DNA of 64,000 nucleotides. Origin: a virus. The notes under the pieces were generated by a model. The model did no database searches. It was not told the DNA's origin and saw only the letters and a list, made by a program, of their open reading frames with translations. Below are positions 50,280-58,222 of this stretch, piece by piece. Every line of letters begins with the position of its first letter. The first letter of the stretch is position 1. Both the position numbers and the translations under genes were made by a program. The stretch spans positions 1 through 64,000 of IMG/VR virus record IMGVR_UViG_3300022905_001540. One strand, given 5' to 3'.

Positions 50280-50294
50280 GTTTATAGTATAAAT
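50280..50294. promoter_or_regulatory. Overlapping TATA elements for divergent genes
   Basis: TATAAAC on the minus strand (50286-50280) for the gene starting at 50259, and TATAAAT (50288-50294) on the plus strand for the gene starting at 50313. Confidence 0.6.
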
Positions 50295-50312
50295 ATTTTA
50301 AAGTTACATAAA

Positions 50313-50573
50313 ATGGCGGCGGAACTAGAGATTCTCTTTCTGCGCCACCGATTGAAAGAACGGCTCGCCGTCGTCAAGAATTACGAGACTCAACTGGAAG
50401 AACCCGTACTTGAACGCGAGGAAATACTTCGAAAGGCCCTCGAAACGGAGCGGCTCCACGTCCGCATTCTACGGCGGCTCATACTCACGCACGACGCCAA
50501 ACAGAAGAGATTGCAGGACAAACTCAAACACATAAAAAAATCCGCGCGTGACTTGGAGAGACTGGTTTTCTAG
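50313..50573 (+). CDS. Small coiled-coil protein
   Basis: 86 aa, nearly all charged coiled coil (Leu/Glu/Lys/Arg heptads from residue 5 to 84), basic end. No family recognised. Confidence 0.65.
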   Translation: MAAELEILFLRHRLKERLAVVKNYETQLEEPVLEREEILRKALETERLHVRILRRLILTHDAKQKRLQDKLKHIKKSARDLERLVF

Positions 50574-50606
50574 TATGGATATATAAAAGACATGTACGTA
50601 ACTAAA

Positions 50607-50747
50607 ATGCCATGTTTTTTCTTTCCAAAAAAGAAGAAAGTGTCAGTCGTGCCAAAGAAAGCAGTGCGTGGCCGGCGCCCGAAACGTGCCATGACCATAC
50701 GAACACCGGGTGGCGGTGTTCGTAAAAAAACGCCTACTAGGGGTTAA
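50607..50747 (+). CDS. Very basic short protein with nuclear-localisation-like signal
   Basis: 46 aa, about one third Lys/Arg. F-F-F-P-K-K-K-K-V resembles the SV40-type nuclear signal; later R-G-R-R-P-K-R and V-R-K-K-T-P-T-R. Could be a DNA-condensing virion peptide. TATATAAA at 50581-50586 region precedes by about 20 bases. Too short for standard gene callers. Confidence 0.6.
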   Translation: MPCFFFPKKKKVSVVPKKAVRGRRPKRAMTIRTPGGGVRKKTPTRG

Positions 50748-51063
50748 ACAACGCGTTGTACGCGTCTTTGCTCATCCTAAAATGGTATCCACCACTAACC
50801 ATAGTGTCGGTCCCATTTCCAATTTCGAATTGGTGGCTAAAGCGCTCCATGAACCACCATATATTTGTCTCGGTGGCGTCTCGGCGAATACCGTGTTGAC
50901 CGAACCATGCGGTTATGGCCTTTTCTTCCTGTTTGGAGACCTCTGGGACGGCGCATCCGTTTCTCCCCTCGTTGCCGATTCGAATGCTGTAGTGTGAGCC
51001 ACCGTATTTGTCCGACCATGTTGGTATCCATCGGGACCGCTGAAGATGACGGAGGTATGGCAT
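50737..51063 (-). CDS. Unknown protein
   Basis: 108 aa from the ATG at 51063; the open frame upstream is repeat sequence and should not be counted. Trp- and aromatic-rich, one Cys, no motif recognised. Overlaps the end of the basic peptide gene by 11 bases. Confidence 0.6.
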   Translation of the reverse strand: MPYLRHLQRSRWIPTWSDKYGGSHYSIRIGNEGRNGCAVPEVSKQEEKAITAWFGQHGIRRDATETNIWWFMERFSHQFEIGNGTDTMVSGGYHFRMSKDAYNALFNP

Positions 51064-51111
51064 GGTGCGTATGTGTGCTGGTGTATGTTCTATTCCGAAT
51101 AGAAGATGGAA

Positions 51112-51383
51112 ATTTTTTTTGGCGGCGGTCGAACTTTTGACACCTCTGGGCAAAAAAAAATCGGACGGCGGCTCAACTTTTCTATCGGCGATAGCTATCG
51201 GCGAAAGAACTTTTGACACCTCTGGGCAAAAAAAAATCGGACGGCGGCTCAACTTTTCTATCGGCGAAAGAAAAAATCTCTATTCGCGAAAGAACTTTTG
51301 ACACCTCTCGGCAAAAAAAAAAATCTCGCGGCGGCTGAACTTTTCTTTCCGCGAAAGAACTTTTGTGGGCTCGGAAAAAAAAA
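51112..51383 (+). repeat. Hairpin-repeat array C
   Basis: About four units of the same family and orientation as at 4466-4826 and 27275-27970: ACTTTT, hairpin core (CTATCGGCGATAGCTATCGGCGAAAG or short TTCGCGAA form), GAAAGAACTTTTG, spacer and a run of A ending in ATC. Non-coding. Spacer text here (ACACCTCTGGGC) differs from the other arrays, so each array has expanded locally. Confidence 0.85.
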
Positions 51384-51408
51384 ATTACATCAAAAATTAA
51401 AATCTAAA

Positions 51409-51576
51409 TTAAGACAAACATTGTTTTCGATTACGGCATTTTTTTAACAAACTACGATACACGTCACACTTCATTTTGGTAGTGTTTTGCACACACCCTC
51501 GCAGCATCGAAGTCAACGTCTTGCAATTATTAAGATTGTTGGTCCAATTCACACAACGTCGCTGCTGCAGTGGCAT
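51409..51576 (-). CDS. Twin CX9C (CHCH-like) small protein
   Basis: 55 aa. Seven Cys at 8, 18, 28, 37, 47 and 53 plus none unpaired pattern beyond these six: C8-X9-C18, C18-X9-C28 and C37-X9-C47, i.e. a twin CX9C helical hairpin with an eight-residue turn. Such proteins are oxidised by Mia40 in the mitochondrial intermembrane space and assist cytochrome oxidase assembly or membrane shape. The six Cys counted are 8, 18, 28, 37, 47 and 53. TATAAAGG (51602-51595, minus) lies about 18 bases upstream. Confidence 0.68.
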   Translation of the reverse strand: MPLQQRRCVNWTNNLNNCKTLTSMLRGCVQNTTKMKCDVYRSLLKKCRNRKQCLS

Positions 51577-51615
51577 TTGTCTCACGAAATGAGCCTTTAT
51601 AGGCCTGTGCGTGTC

Positions 51616-52122
51616 TTAAATTTCGATGGTATCGGCATGTATGTGTCTACTTAATAGTTTGGCATATAGTGTACGTTCTAGAACTACGGACGTCACGGCG
51701 CCGATGCCAAACAGTGCCACGAGACTTGCCCTGCGACTGAGGACTGCTTGCATGCAAAGCCACGGAGACACGTCGAAGACGCATGCAAGAACGCCCGTCC
51801 AGCAGACACACGTGATGGCGTGACACAAATATATGTGCACCATGCATGGCAGGGAGCCGTGGCCTTGCCCCAGAAGGATGCGTTCTCTCCGGAATTGTTG
51901 TCGTGTTTCTCGGCAAAACCATACGGTTTGTAATTTGGTGGCAATGATTGTGACGGCCTGGTGATATCTAACATACTGTAGGTCACTGTGTATACAAATG
52001 GGCGAGTCGGTGGTGCGATGTCCGAGTTCGACGAGGAGACGGTCGACCCACCATGCGGCGCAGCAGCACCAAACCCACGGTGCTGTGGCAGAAAAGAATG
52101 CTAGATGTCGACGTCTATACAT
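51616..52122 (-). CDS. Membrane protein
   Basis: 168 aa with hydrophobic segments at about 6-26, 88-112 and 118-146; Cys- and Trp-rich. No family recognised. Start at 52122 fits TATTTAAA (minus) near 52142-52149; an ATG at 52143 lies in that element. Confidence 0.62.
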   Translation of the reverse strand: MYRRRHLAFFSATAPWVWCCCAAWWVDRLLVELGHRTTDSPICIHSDLQYVRYHQAVTIIATKLQTVWFCRETRQQFRRERILLGQGHGSLPCMVHIYLCHAITCVCWTGVLACVFDVSPWLCMQAVLSRRASLVALFGIGAVTSVVLERTLYAKLLSRHIHADTIEI

Positions 52123-52154
52123 ATTATAAAATAACAGTCTCATTTAAATACATT

Positions 52155-52619
52155 TTATTGTTCTTGTTTTTCAGTATTGTATCTGACTTTGTCCTCTTCT
52201 GCCCGACGCACATAGTGCGCTTTCTTGTCCGCGCTGATGCTTTTCCACGCTGCGGCAATGTAGCCCATGAGCTCGCGTGGGCTTTTGTCCGGGTGCTCTT
52301 CGGCGATGGATTGGCGGTGGTCTTTCATGAAAAAGGCATAGGACGACCGTGGGCGCTTGATGCGGTGCGGCGGCACGTACCTGGACATCTCTTCGGCGTA
52401 ACGCTGCTTGTCTTGTGCGGCTTTGCGCTCATATTCAGACTTGTCCTCGAGGTTTCTCCACTGCTCGGCGATGAGCTTGGACTGTTCCGACAAGGTGAGC
52501 TTTTCATCTCGGTCTTTGAGTACTTTGCGCTGTTCGCAAGCATAGTAGAGAAAGGGGGTCATGGCGCGCTTGGGGCGGGCGGGGTCGCGTTGGCGTTTTT
52601 TCTTGTTACCTCTTGCCAT
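52155..52619 (-). CDS. Double HMG-box DNA-binding protein
   Basis: 154 aa with two HMG boxes: about 14-78 (R-P-K-R-A-M-T-P-F-L-Y-Y, E-Q-W-R-N-L, K-S-E-Y-E-R-K-A) and about 87-150 (I-K-R-P-R-S-S-Y-A-F-F-M, A-A-W-K-S-I, K-A-H-Y-V-R-R-A). Bends DNA and acts as a chromatin architectural factor. The basic N-terminus probably directs it to the nucleus or virion core. TATAAAG upstream (52651-52657, minus). Confidence 0.95.
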   Translation of the reverse strand: MARGNKKKRQRDPARPKRAMTPFLYYACEQRKVLKDRDEKLTLSEQSKLIAEQWRNLEDKSEYERKAAQDKQRYAEEMSRYVPPHRIKRPRSSYAFFMKDHRQSIAEEHPDKSPRELMGYIAAAWKSISADKKAHYVRRAEEDKVRYNTEKQEQ

Positions 52620-52679
52620 CTTAAATTATAATGTAAAATCACACGTCTTTATACCTTATTATTTTACATGTTAATGGAT

Positions 52680-53006
52680 TCACGCTTCGGATACGATGCG
52701 CCAGCGCACTTGGTGCATGGTCTCGACGAGTTTGGCAATGTGTGAAATTTGCTGTTGTGTTTCCTGTTGATTGACTGTCAGAATACTGAGGTCGGCACGC
52801 ATCGAGTACACGGTCCACATATGCGCGACTATCACGGCCAGGAGGGCAGTGACCATGCATATTTCGGTGATAGGCAGTGGTTTTGGGGCGGTGCCGTTGT
52901 GCAGGGGTGTATCTGGATATCGACGGTGCACGTCTGGAATGTCATCTTCTGATTCGTTGCTCTGTGTGTCAAATTCTGAGTCGCGCGGTGGGCCTTCGTC
53001 TACCAT
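52680..53006 (-). CDS. Single-pass membrane protein with C-terminal coiled coil
   Basis: 108 aa. Acidic disordered N-terminus, one transmembrane helix (about 47-69), then a Gln-rich coiled coil (about 72-100). No family recognised. TATATAC (minus) about 22 bases upstream. Confidence 0.66.
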   Translation of the reverse strand: MVDEGPPRDSEFDTQSNESEDDIPDVHRRYPDTPLHNGTAPKPLPITEICMVTALLAVIVAHMWTVYSMRADLSILTVNQQETQQQISHIAKLVETMHQVRWRIVSEA

Positions 53007-53039
53007 TCTGAATGGTGTACTTCTGGGTGTGTATATATC

Positions 53040-53879
53040 TTAAAATGCAATCTTTTGTGTGGATTTTCTCTGGCGCAGCGTTGTCTTCGTGACGGTCTTT
53101 GCCGCCAACACGGGAGTTTCGTCTTTGTCTGTCGTGTTTTCGTTGTCTGACATGTTTACTTTGGACGCAAGTACGAGTATGAGAGCAAATGCGGATATGG
53201 CCAACTGTGCTGCGATGGACAAATGCACCAGGGAATTGTCTGTCATGTATAGGGCCACACAGTCCGTGGCGACGACGGCCGCAATGATGACAGCAATGAC
53301 ACCCGCGTCCAGTGTTGGAGCCATGACAATGATGAGTGGGTCAACAACAAGGTGTGGTGTGGTAAACACGCTCCACGATGCTTCTGCGAGAAGAACGCCC
53401 GTGTTTAGAAATGCAAAAGGTAGTGCCCAAGAAAAGAGCACACGCAAACGTCGCCCGAGGTAGCTCGTGAACGCTGGCATTCTCAGGACTTTGTAGATAG
53501 ACCAACATTGCAGAGCGTCCAATAGCCACAGCAACGCGGCAAGCGCCACGGTGACGACACTGCCCGGAAGTGTATGTATGCACACGGCTTGTTGCGCGTT
53601 GACACACCGCATTGTTGCGATGATGGCAAGCGTGGTGCTTGCGGCGTCAATGGCGGTAGCCACGACCTGTAAAAAGATGGCGACGCCAAATGCCACTTTA
53701 CTCATGGCAACCGTACACAAAAGAATAATACCGTAAAAGATGTAGTTGGCCAGTAGTATGTTGGTGGCTTTGTGCACGGGTATCGAAGAAAACTCACGGG
53801 CAATGCGTAGAATAATACTGATGACCACGATGAGAAAAACTCGCAGCCGCACTGTGTTTTGTACCTTGGCACTGGTCAT
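53040..53879 (-). CDS. Polytopic membrane protein
   Basis: 279 aa, about seven helices (roughly 11-30, 40-62, 65-88, 106-126, 148-166, 178-212, 222-242), then a charged Thr/Lys-rich tail. No Lys in the last helix to suggest a rhodopsin. No family recognised. Confidence 0.78.
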   Translation of the reverse strand: MTSAKVQNTVRLRVFLIVVISIILRIAREFSSIPVHKATNILLANYIFYGIILLCTVAMSKVAFGVAIFLQVVATAIDAASTTLAIIATMRCVNAQQAVCIHTLPGSVVTVALAALLWLLDALQCWSIYKVLRMPAFTSYLGRRLRVLFSWALPFAFLNTGVLLAEASWSVFTTPHLVVDPLIIVMAPTLDAGVIAVIIAAVVATDCVALYMTDNSLVHLSIAAQLAISAFALILVLASKVNMSDNENTTDKDETPVLAAKTVTKTTLRQRKSTQKIAF

Positions 53880-53897
53880 TTATGCAGGCGTCCATCT

Positions 53898-54095
53898 TTA
53901 TATATGTCTCGGTGGCACTTGCTTGTGAACGACTGGCAATATATGTTTTGGGTTGTGGGCGTTGATACCCAACACGGCAACGATAGCAATGCTGCATACA
54001 ATGGCGATTATCCACGTGTAGTCGTATGGTATGGCGTCTGTTTTAATCGCGTCACATAAACTCACGTGTCCCATTGCACATACAGTTCCATTCAT
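53898..54095 (-). CDS. Small single-pass membrane protein
   Basis: 65 aa. One hydrophobic helix (about 27-45, TWIIAIVCSIAIVAVLG) between a Cys-containing N-terminus with an N-glycosylation site (N-G-T) and a basic/His tail. TATTTAAA (minus) about 18 bases upstream. Confidence 0.6.
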   Translation of the reverse strand: MNGTVCAMGHVSLCDAIKTDAIPYDYTWIIAIVCSIAIVAVLGINAHNPKHILPVVHKQVPPRHI

Positions 54096-54178
54096 ATACT
54101 CCGACGTACTCTATTTTAAATAGTGTCTATATGATTAGCAAAAGTCGGGTATATGAATCCGCACCATATTTACCAAAC

Positions 54179-54616
54179 ATGAGCAAGCGCCCAGCACCCG
54201 ATGGTGTAGGCCCCGTGAAAAAACCGCGCGTGAAACCGCCACAGTTGACCGGCAAGCGCTCTGGACAGCCAATATACAAACAGCACGTGGCCAAACGCCA
54301 CAAAAACAACCGCAGTGACGTAGAAGGACTTGCCACGATGTTTGAGAAACTCGATTTTTGCGACCCGCGCCAATTTGAAGCGGAGCTGAGTACATTAGAA
54401 TATACGTATGGACGCGACCAGGATTTTTCAACGTGGTCGGATGCGAATAACTCGGCGATTTTTCGCAAGGAGGCGCTGCGCATTCGGCGTCTGATGGATT
54501 GCGTGGACAAGATGCCGGAGGAAAAGAGACCGGAATACATGCGGCGCCTTCGCGCTCTACAAGCCAGAATACAACATTTAAAGAGAAAAGCCATACAAAA
54601 AAGTTCTATTCACTAA
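54179..54616 (+). CDS. Unknown basic protein, nuclear-type N-terminus
   Basis: 145 aa. First 50 residues are basic and Pro-rich (K-K-P-R-V-K-P-P, K-R-S-G, K-R-H-K-N-N-R), followed by helices with Arg clusters (R-R-L-R-A-L-Q-A-R). Could bind DNA or RNA. Start at 54179 fits TATATGA (54151-54157); an ATG at 54131 is possible. Confidence 0.65.
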   Translation: MSKRPAPDGVGPVKKPRVKPPQLTGKRSGQPIYKQHVAKRHKNNRSDVEGLATMFEKLDFCDPRQFEAELSTLEYTYGRDQDFSTWSDANNSAIFRKEALRIRRLMDCVDKMPEEKRPEYMRRLRALQARIQHLKRKAIQKSSIH

Positions 54617-55409
54617 AAAATTCATGTACAAATTGCCGCGCGGCGGCGGCGGACGTGGCAGATGTGGGTATGTTTGTCTCCATGGGCGTAAATTCAATTT
54701 GTTTTTCACAGTCGGCGATGTATTGTTTGAATTTGCTTTGGCCCATTGATTTTAACCACGACACGCATTCTGCCGGCGCGACTTCGTTGACGCGCTGAAG
54801 TACCATAAATTGACCGTGCTCCGAGTTCAATACGAATGGTTGAGCGACGGCCTCCGTGTTTTGTGATTGGGGCACGGGTTGTGCGATGGGCTGTACCGGT
54901 AGTGTTTCGCCGGGATGGTGTGTTTGAAACCACTCCGTCCAGGTTTGGTTGACTTTTTCTAAAGCGTCTATGTGCTGCTTTTGAGATGCGATTTGTTCAA
55001 ACAGTAATAGATTTTTCCCACTGTCTTTGTTCGAGTTACGCTGGTGCGTTTGGGTCAGGTTTTGCCGCTGCAAGTGTTTGAATAGCGTCTCCATGGTCTG
55101 TTCGGTGCGTTGGTGCCGCACGCGCTTCCACGAAGAATACCGCGTGTGGTATTCGTCCAAACATTCTTGAATGCAAGTTTCGGTCCAGTCGGTCAACGAC
55201 TCAAATGTTCTCACGAAGGGTTGTCCGCCCATCTGTGCGGATTTGTCAAAAATAGACCGCGCTTCTTCGCCGGGCTTTTGCCAGGTGCAGTGCCAGATGA
55301 GACCTCCCTGCGCAACACGACCCGTGAATTTGTTTTTCTTAAAGGTAAAATACAAAACGTCATTTTCAACGATAATGCGTGATTGGAGTAACTGCTGCAG
55401 TCGTCGCAT
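54606..55409 (-). CDS. Unknown protein, possible RAMA-like domain
   Basis: 267 aa. The first 110 residues (beta strands around F-T-G-R-V-A-Q-G-G-L-I, then T-F-E-S-L-T-D-W-T-E and Y-S-S-W-K-R-V) loosely match RAMA (restriction-associated) domains, thought to sense DNA or modification. The rest is helical and Gln/Pro-rich with a conserved-looking C-terminal segment. Start at 55409 assumed. Family call tentative. Confidence 0.66.
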   Translation of the reverse strand: MRRLQQLLQSRIIVENDVLYFTFKKNKFTGRVAQGGLIWHCTWQKPGEEARSIFDKSAQMGGQPFVRTFESLTDWTETCIQECLDEYHTRYSSWKRVRHQRTEQTMETLFKHLQRQNLTQTHQRNSNKDSGKNLLLFEQIASQKQHIDALEKVNQTWTEWFQTHHPGETLPVQPIAQPVPQSQNTEAVAQPFVLNSEHGQFMVLQRVNEVAPAECVSWLKSMGQSKFKQYIADCEKQIEFTPMETNIPTSATSAAAARQFVHEFFSE

Positions 55410-55500
55410 CGTGTTGCTATAAAATTGGATTTTGTTTGATGCGTCCCATATGCGTTTCACATTCCCCACCGAGTATAAATGAATGTATATTTTAGGCCGA

Positions 55501-55857
55501 ATGACATCATGCGCACTGTGTACCAAATCCCGTGCATGTAGGCACGGACCGCTCTTGCGTACCACTTGTGGCCATGTATTTCACGCACATTGCCTGAACC
55601 GCACGTGGAAAGAGTGGCACATCCCGTGCCCAGTGTGCGGGACAGCGTTGGCAGTGGCACAAATGGAGACGGGCGGCGATTGTCGCGTGGGATATATGAC
55701 CAAAGATGGGTTTTTGATTTGCTACACTGTACAAGGCACTACTTCAAAAATAGTACGCCACAGTACTTGTTCGCCATGTTGGAGTCGTGATACATCCGGA
55801 CGTTTAAATAGAAAACCGCGTTTTGCTCTTTTGGAATGCAGCATGTGCGTCGCATAG
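55501..55857 (+). CDS. RING-type zinc finger protein
   Basis: 119 aa. Residues 3-50: C-A-L-C, C-R-H, C-G-H-V-F-H-A-H-C and C-P-V-C, a RING-H2 finger. Probable E3 ubiquitin ligase; the C-terminal 65 residues carry more Cys (C-S-P-C, C-S-M-C) but no known domain. TATAAAT at 55473-55479 gives a 21-base gap to this ATG. Confidence 0.82.
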   Translation: MTSCALCTKSRACRHGPLLRTTCGHVFHAHCLNRTWKEWHIPCPVCGTALAVAQMETGGDCRVGYMTKDGFLICYTVQGTTSKIVRHSTCSPCWSRDTSGRLNRKPRFALLECSMCVA

Positions 55858-55898
55858 TTTTAGTATAAAATGTCGCTGTCGTAAAAAAAAACACAGCC

Positions 55899-56810
55899 AT
55901 GCAGCGGATAGAGAATTTCCAGGGGCGAACCAGCCTCTTTATTTTTGATTTGGAATTTATCGGCGATGTTCGCCGATTGGCCACGTGTCGAATATGGGAG
56001 ATTGCTGTCTACTCTGTCGCGTCGGGCACGTGGTTTCAAGCTGTCGTGGACCCAGACCCAGCCATGGCAACGTTTCCACCGCCGCCCATACCCGAACTAC
56101 CCCAGTTGACCCGTGCCTTTCTGCAGGCACACCACGCCCGTCTTTGGCGCGACGTGTACCAACAGATGCAAATGTGGGTGCAAACAGTGTGTCCACCGGG
56201 ACACATTCCGGTATTCATTTCGCACAACACGTTCCGTGCTGACAAACCGATTCTGGAGTTCGAATGTCACCGTGTTGGTCTAAAATTGCCGTTTCACTGG
56301 TATTTTTTCGACAGTCTGCACTACTCTCGCTATGCCATAAAGCAGAACTCCGGCAACTACTCTCTGACGGGACTGTATACGTCATTGTTTGGCGATAAAT
56401 TCGACAATGCGCACAGGGCGGAAGCCGACGTTCGGGCGTGCCATCGGATTTTACAGCGTTTGACAAACTCGACGTTTCAGTTGACCGGACCGATGTATCC
56501 AGTATACTCTACGTCGTTGCGGTCTGTGCGTTGGGTTGGCCGCCGTGCAGAATCGGTGTTTTTCGAAGCCGGCGTGACGTCGCTGGAAAAGCTACTACTG
56601 TTGATTCAGGAAAATATGCATGTGGATTTCCTACGGGGAAATACAGACGAAAGACTCAGCGTACAAAAGACAATTACCACCATCATGGAAACAAAGTTGC
56701 CCTACGAAAACATAGAAAACATTCTCAACACGATTTTATGCATTCTCAGGGACAGACCGTTCAGCCACGCGTTTGTTCAAAAGGCCCAAGACGTCCTAGT
56801 AATGTGTTGA
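55899..56810 (+). CDS. DEDDh 3'-5' exonuclease (DnaQ-like)
   Basis: 303 aa. Exonuclease motifs: F-D-L-E-F (motif I), H-N-T-F-R-A-D-K-P-I-L (motif II Asp) and H-R-A-E-A-D-V-R-A-C-H (motif III His and Asp), giving a complete DEDDh site in the first 185 residues. The remaining 120 contain a Y-E-N-I-E-N-I-L-style helix-turn-helix and G-V-T-S-L-E-K-L-L-like HhH segment. Proofreading or nucleic-acid trimming is likely. TATAAAA about 29 bases upstream. Confidence 0.88.
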   Translation: MQRIENFQGRTSLFIFDLEFIGDVRRLATCRIWEIAVYSVASGTWFQAVVDPDPAMATFPPPPIPELPQLTRAFLQAHHARLWRDVYQQMQMWVQTVCPPGHIPVFISHNTFRADKPILEFECHRVGLKLPFHWYFFDSLHYSRYAIKQNSGNYSLTGLYTSLFGDKFDNAHRAEADVRACHRILQRLTNSTFQLTGPMYPVYSTSLRSVRWVGRRAESVFFEAGVTSLEKLLLLIQENMHVDFLRGNTDERLSVQKTITTIMETKLPYENIENILNTILCILRDRPFSHAFVQKAQDVLVMC

Positions 56811-57153
56811 CGTTATCGACAATCACATCAATTTGTGCCACTGCGGTCGAGTCTTGTTCGTACGTGGTCTTTAAGTTTTGAAGGCCACCTACAGAGTCGC
56901 GAATGTATTCGAGAATGCGGTCTTTGTCTTTGTGTTTGGTTTCGACAAAATGAATGGCCTGTTGGTACAGTGTCTGTATTCTGGAAATGTCAGTGCGCCG
57001 TGTCTGGGCTGCCCACCAACGTTTGAGCCATGTGGGAACCCAGGAGAGCGGCTGGTGGATTTTGAACAAGGGTTGTGTCGTATCGAGACGCTCATGACAT
57101 TGAAGAGAATGTACGACACGCAGGTTGATAAGAGTATTTTCAAAATTGTCCAT
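56761..57153 (-). CDS. Unknown helical protein
   Basis: 130 aa, predicted all-helical, no signal peptide or membrane segment. TATTTAA (57172-57178, minus) upstream. Overlaps the exonuclease end by 50 bases. Confidence 0.65.
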   Translation of the reverse strand: MDNFENTLINLRVVHSLQCHERLDTTQPLFKIHQPLSWVPTWLKRWWAAQTRRTDISRIQTLYQQAIHFVETKHKDKDRILEYIRDSVGGLQNLKTTYEQDSTAVAQIDVIVDNVNTLLGRLGPFEQTRG

Positions 57154-57173
57154 TTAATTATTTTTTAAGTGTA

Positions 57174-57896
57174 TTAAATACCACCCACGCGTATAAAGTA
57201 GGGACCCGCGGCCTTATCTTTGCGCGCCTGCAGAGTCGCTGCCACATCATCCTGATTCCAATTGGCACCCGCGGACCAGGTCGAACCGTCGCGCATCTTC
57301 AATGCGGCGTCGCGCTTACCCTGCAAAATCTCATAGCTACTCTTTGTAAACTTGCACGCGAGGGCCTCCAAAGGCGCGCAGCGCGTTGGGGGCACGAAAT
57401 GAATCATCATGCCGCTTTTTTCAACTAACTTGGAATTTGTCGACGCGGCAAGGTCCTTTTTGTACATCTGTAGCGTCCACGGCGAATCTTCCGTGTCTTC
57501 GGCCTCGGTTTCCGTTTCTGTCATGGCCGACGATTCTTCGGTCGCAGTCTGCACCGGGACGGGCGCCTCGGGTCTAATATTCATGCGCAATCCACTCTTG
57601 TAACAAGGCTGCGTGTGTGACACAAATGCGCGATGCGGCGTTGTCGTCTCCGCTTCGGCTTCCGGCTCGTCGCCCGAAAAACGACGAAACAACGACGGCA
57701 ACTTTCGACGCACGGGAACACCCTCAGAACGGCGCGCTGCTAACAATGCAGTGCGAAATGCACCGTACGCGACAGAATTACGTGGTAAGCACGTCATGTG
57801 CTTGGCATTAAAAGCTTCAAAGGTGGGCGGTTCCGCTTTGGTGCGGCGACAGTGGCGCTCGTACATACTACAAGATTCTTTCAGTGTCAAAGACAT
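57174..57896 (-). CDS. Unknown protein
   Basis: 240 aa. Helical N-terminus with Cys/His (C-S-M-Y-E-R-H-C), acidic Thr/Glu-rich middle (about 110-145), and a compact C-terminus with W-T-L-Q-M-Y-K-K-D-L and an S-A-G-A-N-W-N-Q-D-D turn. No family recognised. TATAAAA (57919-57925, minus) gives a 22-base gap. Confidence 0.72.
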   Translation of the reverse strand: MSLTLKESCSMYERHCRRTKAEPPTFEAFNAKHMTCLPRNSVAYGAFRTALLAARRSEGVPVRRKLPSLFRRFSGDEPEAEAETTTPHRAFVSHTQPCYKSGLRMNIRPEAPVPVQTATEESSAMTETETEAEDTEDSPWTLQMYKKDLAASTNSKLVEKSGMMIHFVPPTRCAPLEALACKFTKSSYEILQGKRDAALKMRDGSTWSAGANWNQDDVAATLQARKDKAAGPYFIRVGGI

Positions 57897-57920
57897 TTTA
57901 TAAAATGTAAAGATAACCTT

Positions 57921-58193
57921 TTATACGTTATTTTTTTCAGTTAATCGTACTGCCACAATAGTACCATTTACACCCCCTCCTTCGCGCGTCATCAACTCAC
58001 ACTCACATTCTCCCATCAAAGAAAACGTCAACTTATCAACAATGTACACGTCATCGCCGATTTTGAGCGTGTTCCACTCGTCTTGGGCGATTTCGGACGG
58101 GTGTTCGTGAAAAAACGATATTATACGGTACGCTTTTCCTTCGATTTCGGCACGCGTACCGGTACAGCGATTGGGCACGATTCGTTCAGTCAT
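57921..58193 (-). CDS. Unknown small beta-rich protein
   Basis: 90 aa, looks like a small beta barrel (I-G-D-D-V-Y-I-V-D-K-L, G-T-I-V-A-V-R-L). BAH-like or SH3-like fold is possible but not shown. TATAAG (58213-58219, minus) upstream. Confidence 0.64.
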   Translation of the reverse strand: MTERIVPNRCTGTRAEIEGKAYRIISFFHEHPSEIAQDEWNTLKIGDDVYIVDKLTFSLMGECECELMTREGGGVNGTIVAVRLTEKNNV

Positions 58194-58222
58194 GTTTACA
58201 TCGCGTCGGACCCCCTTATACC

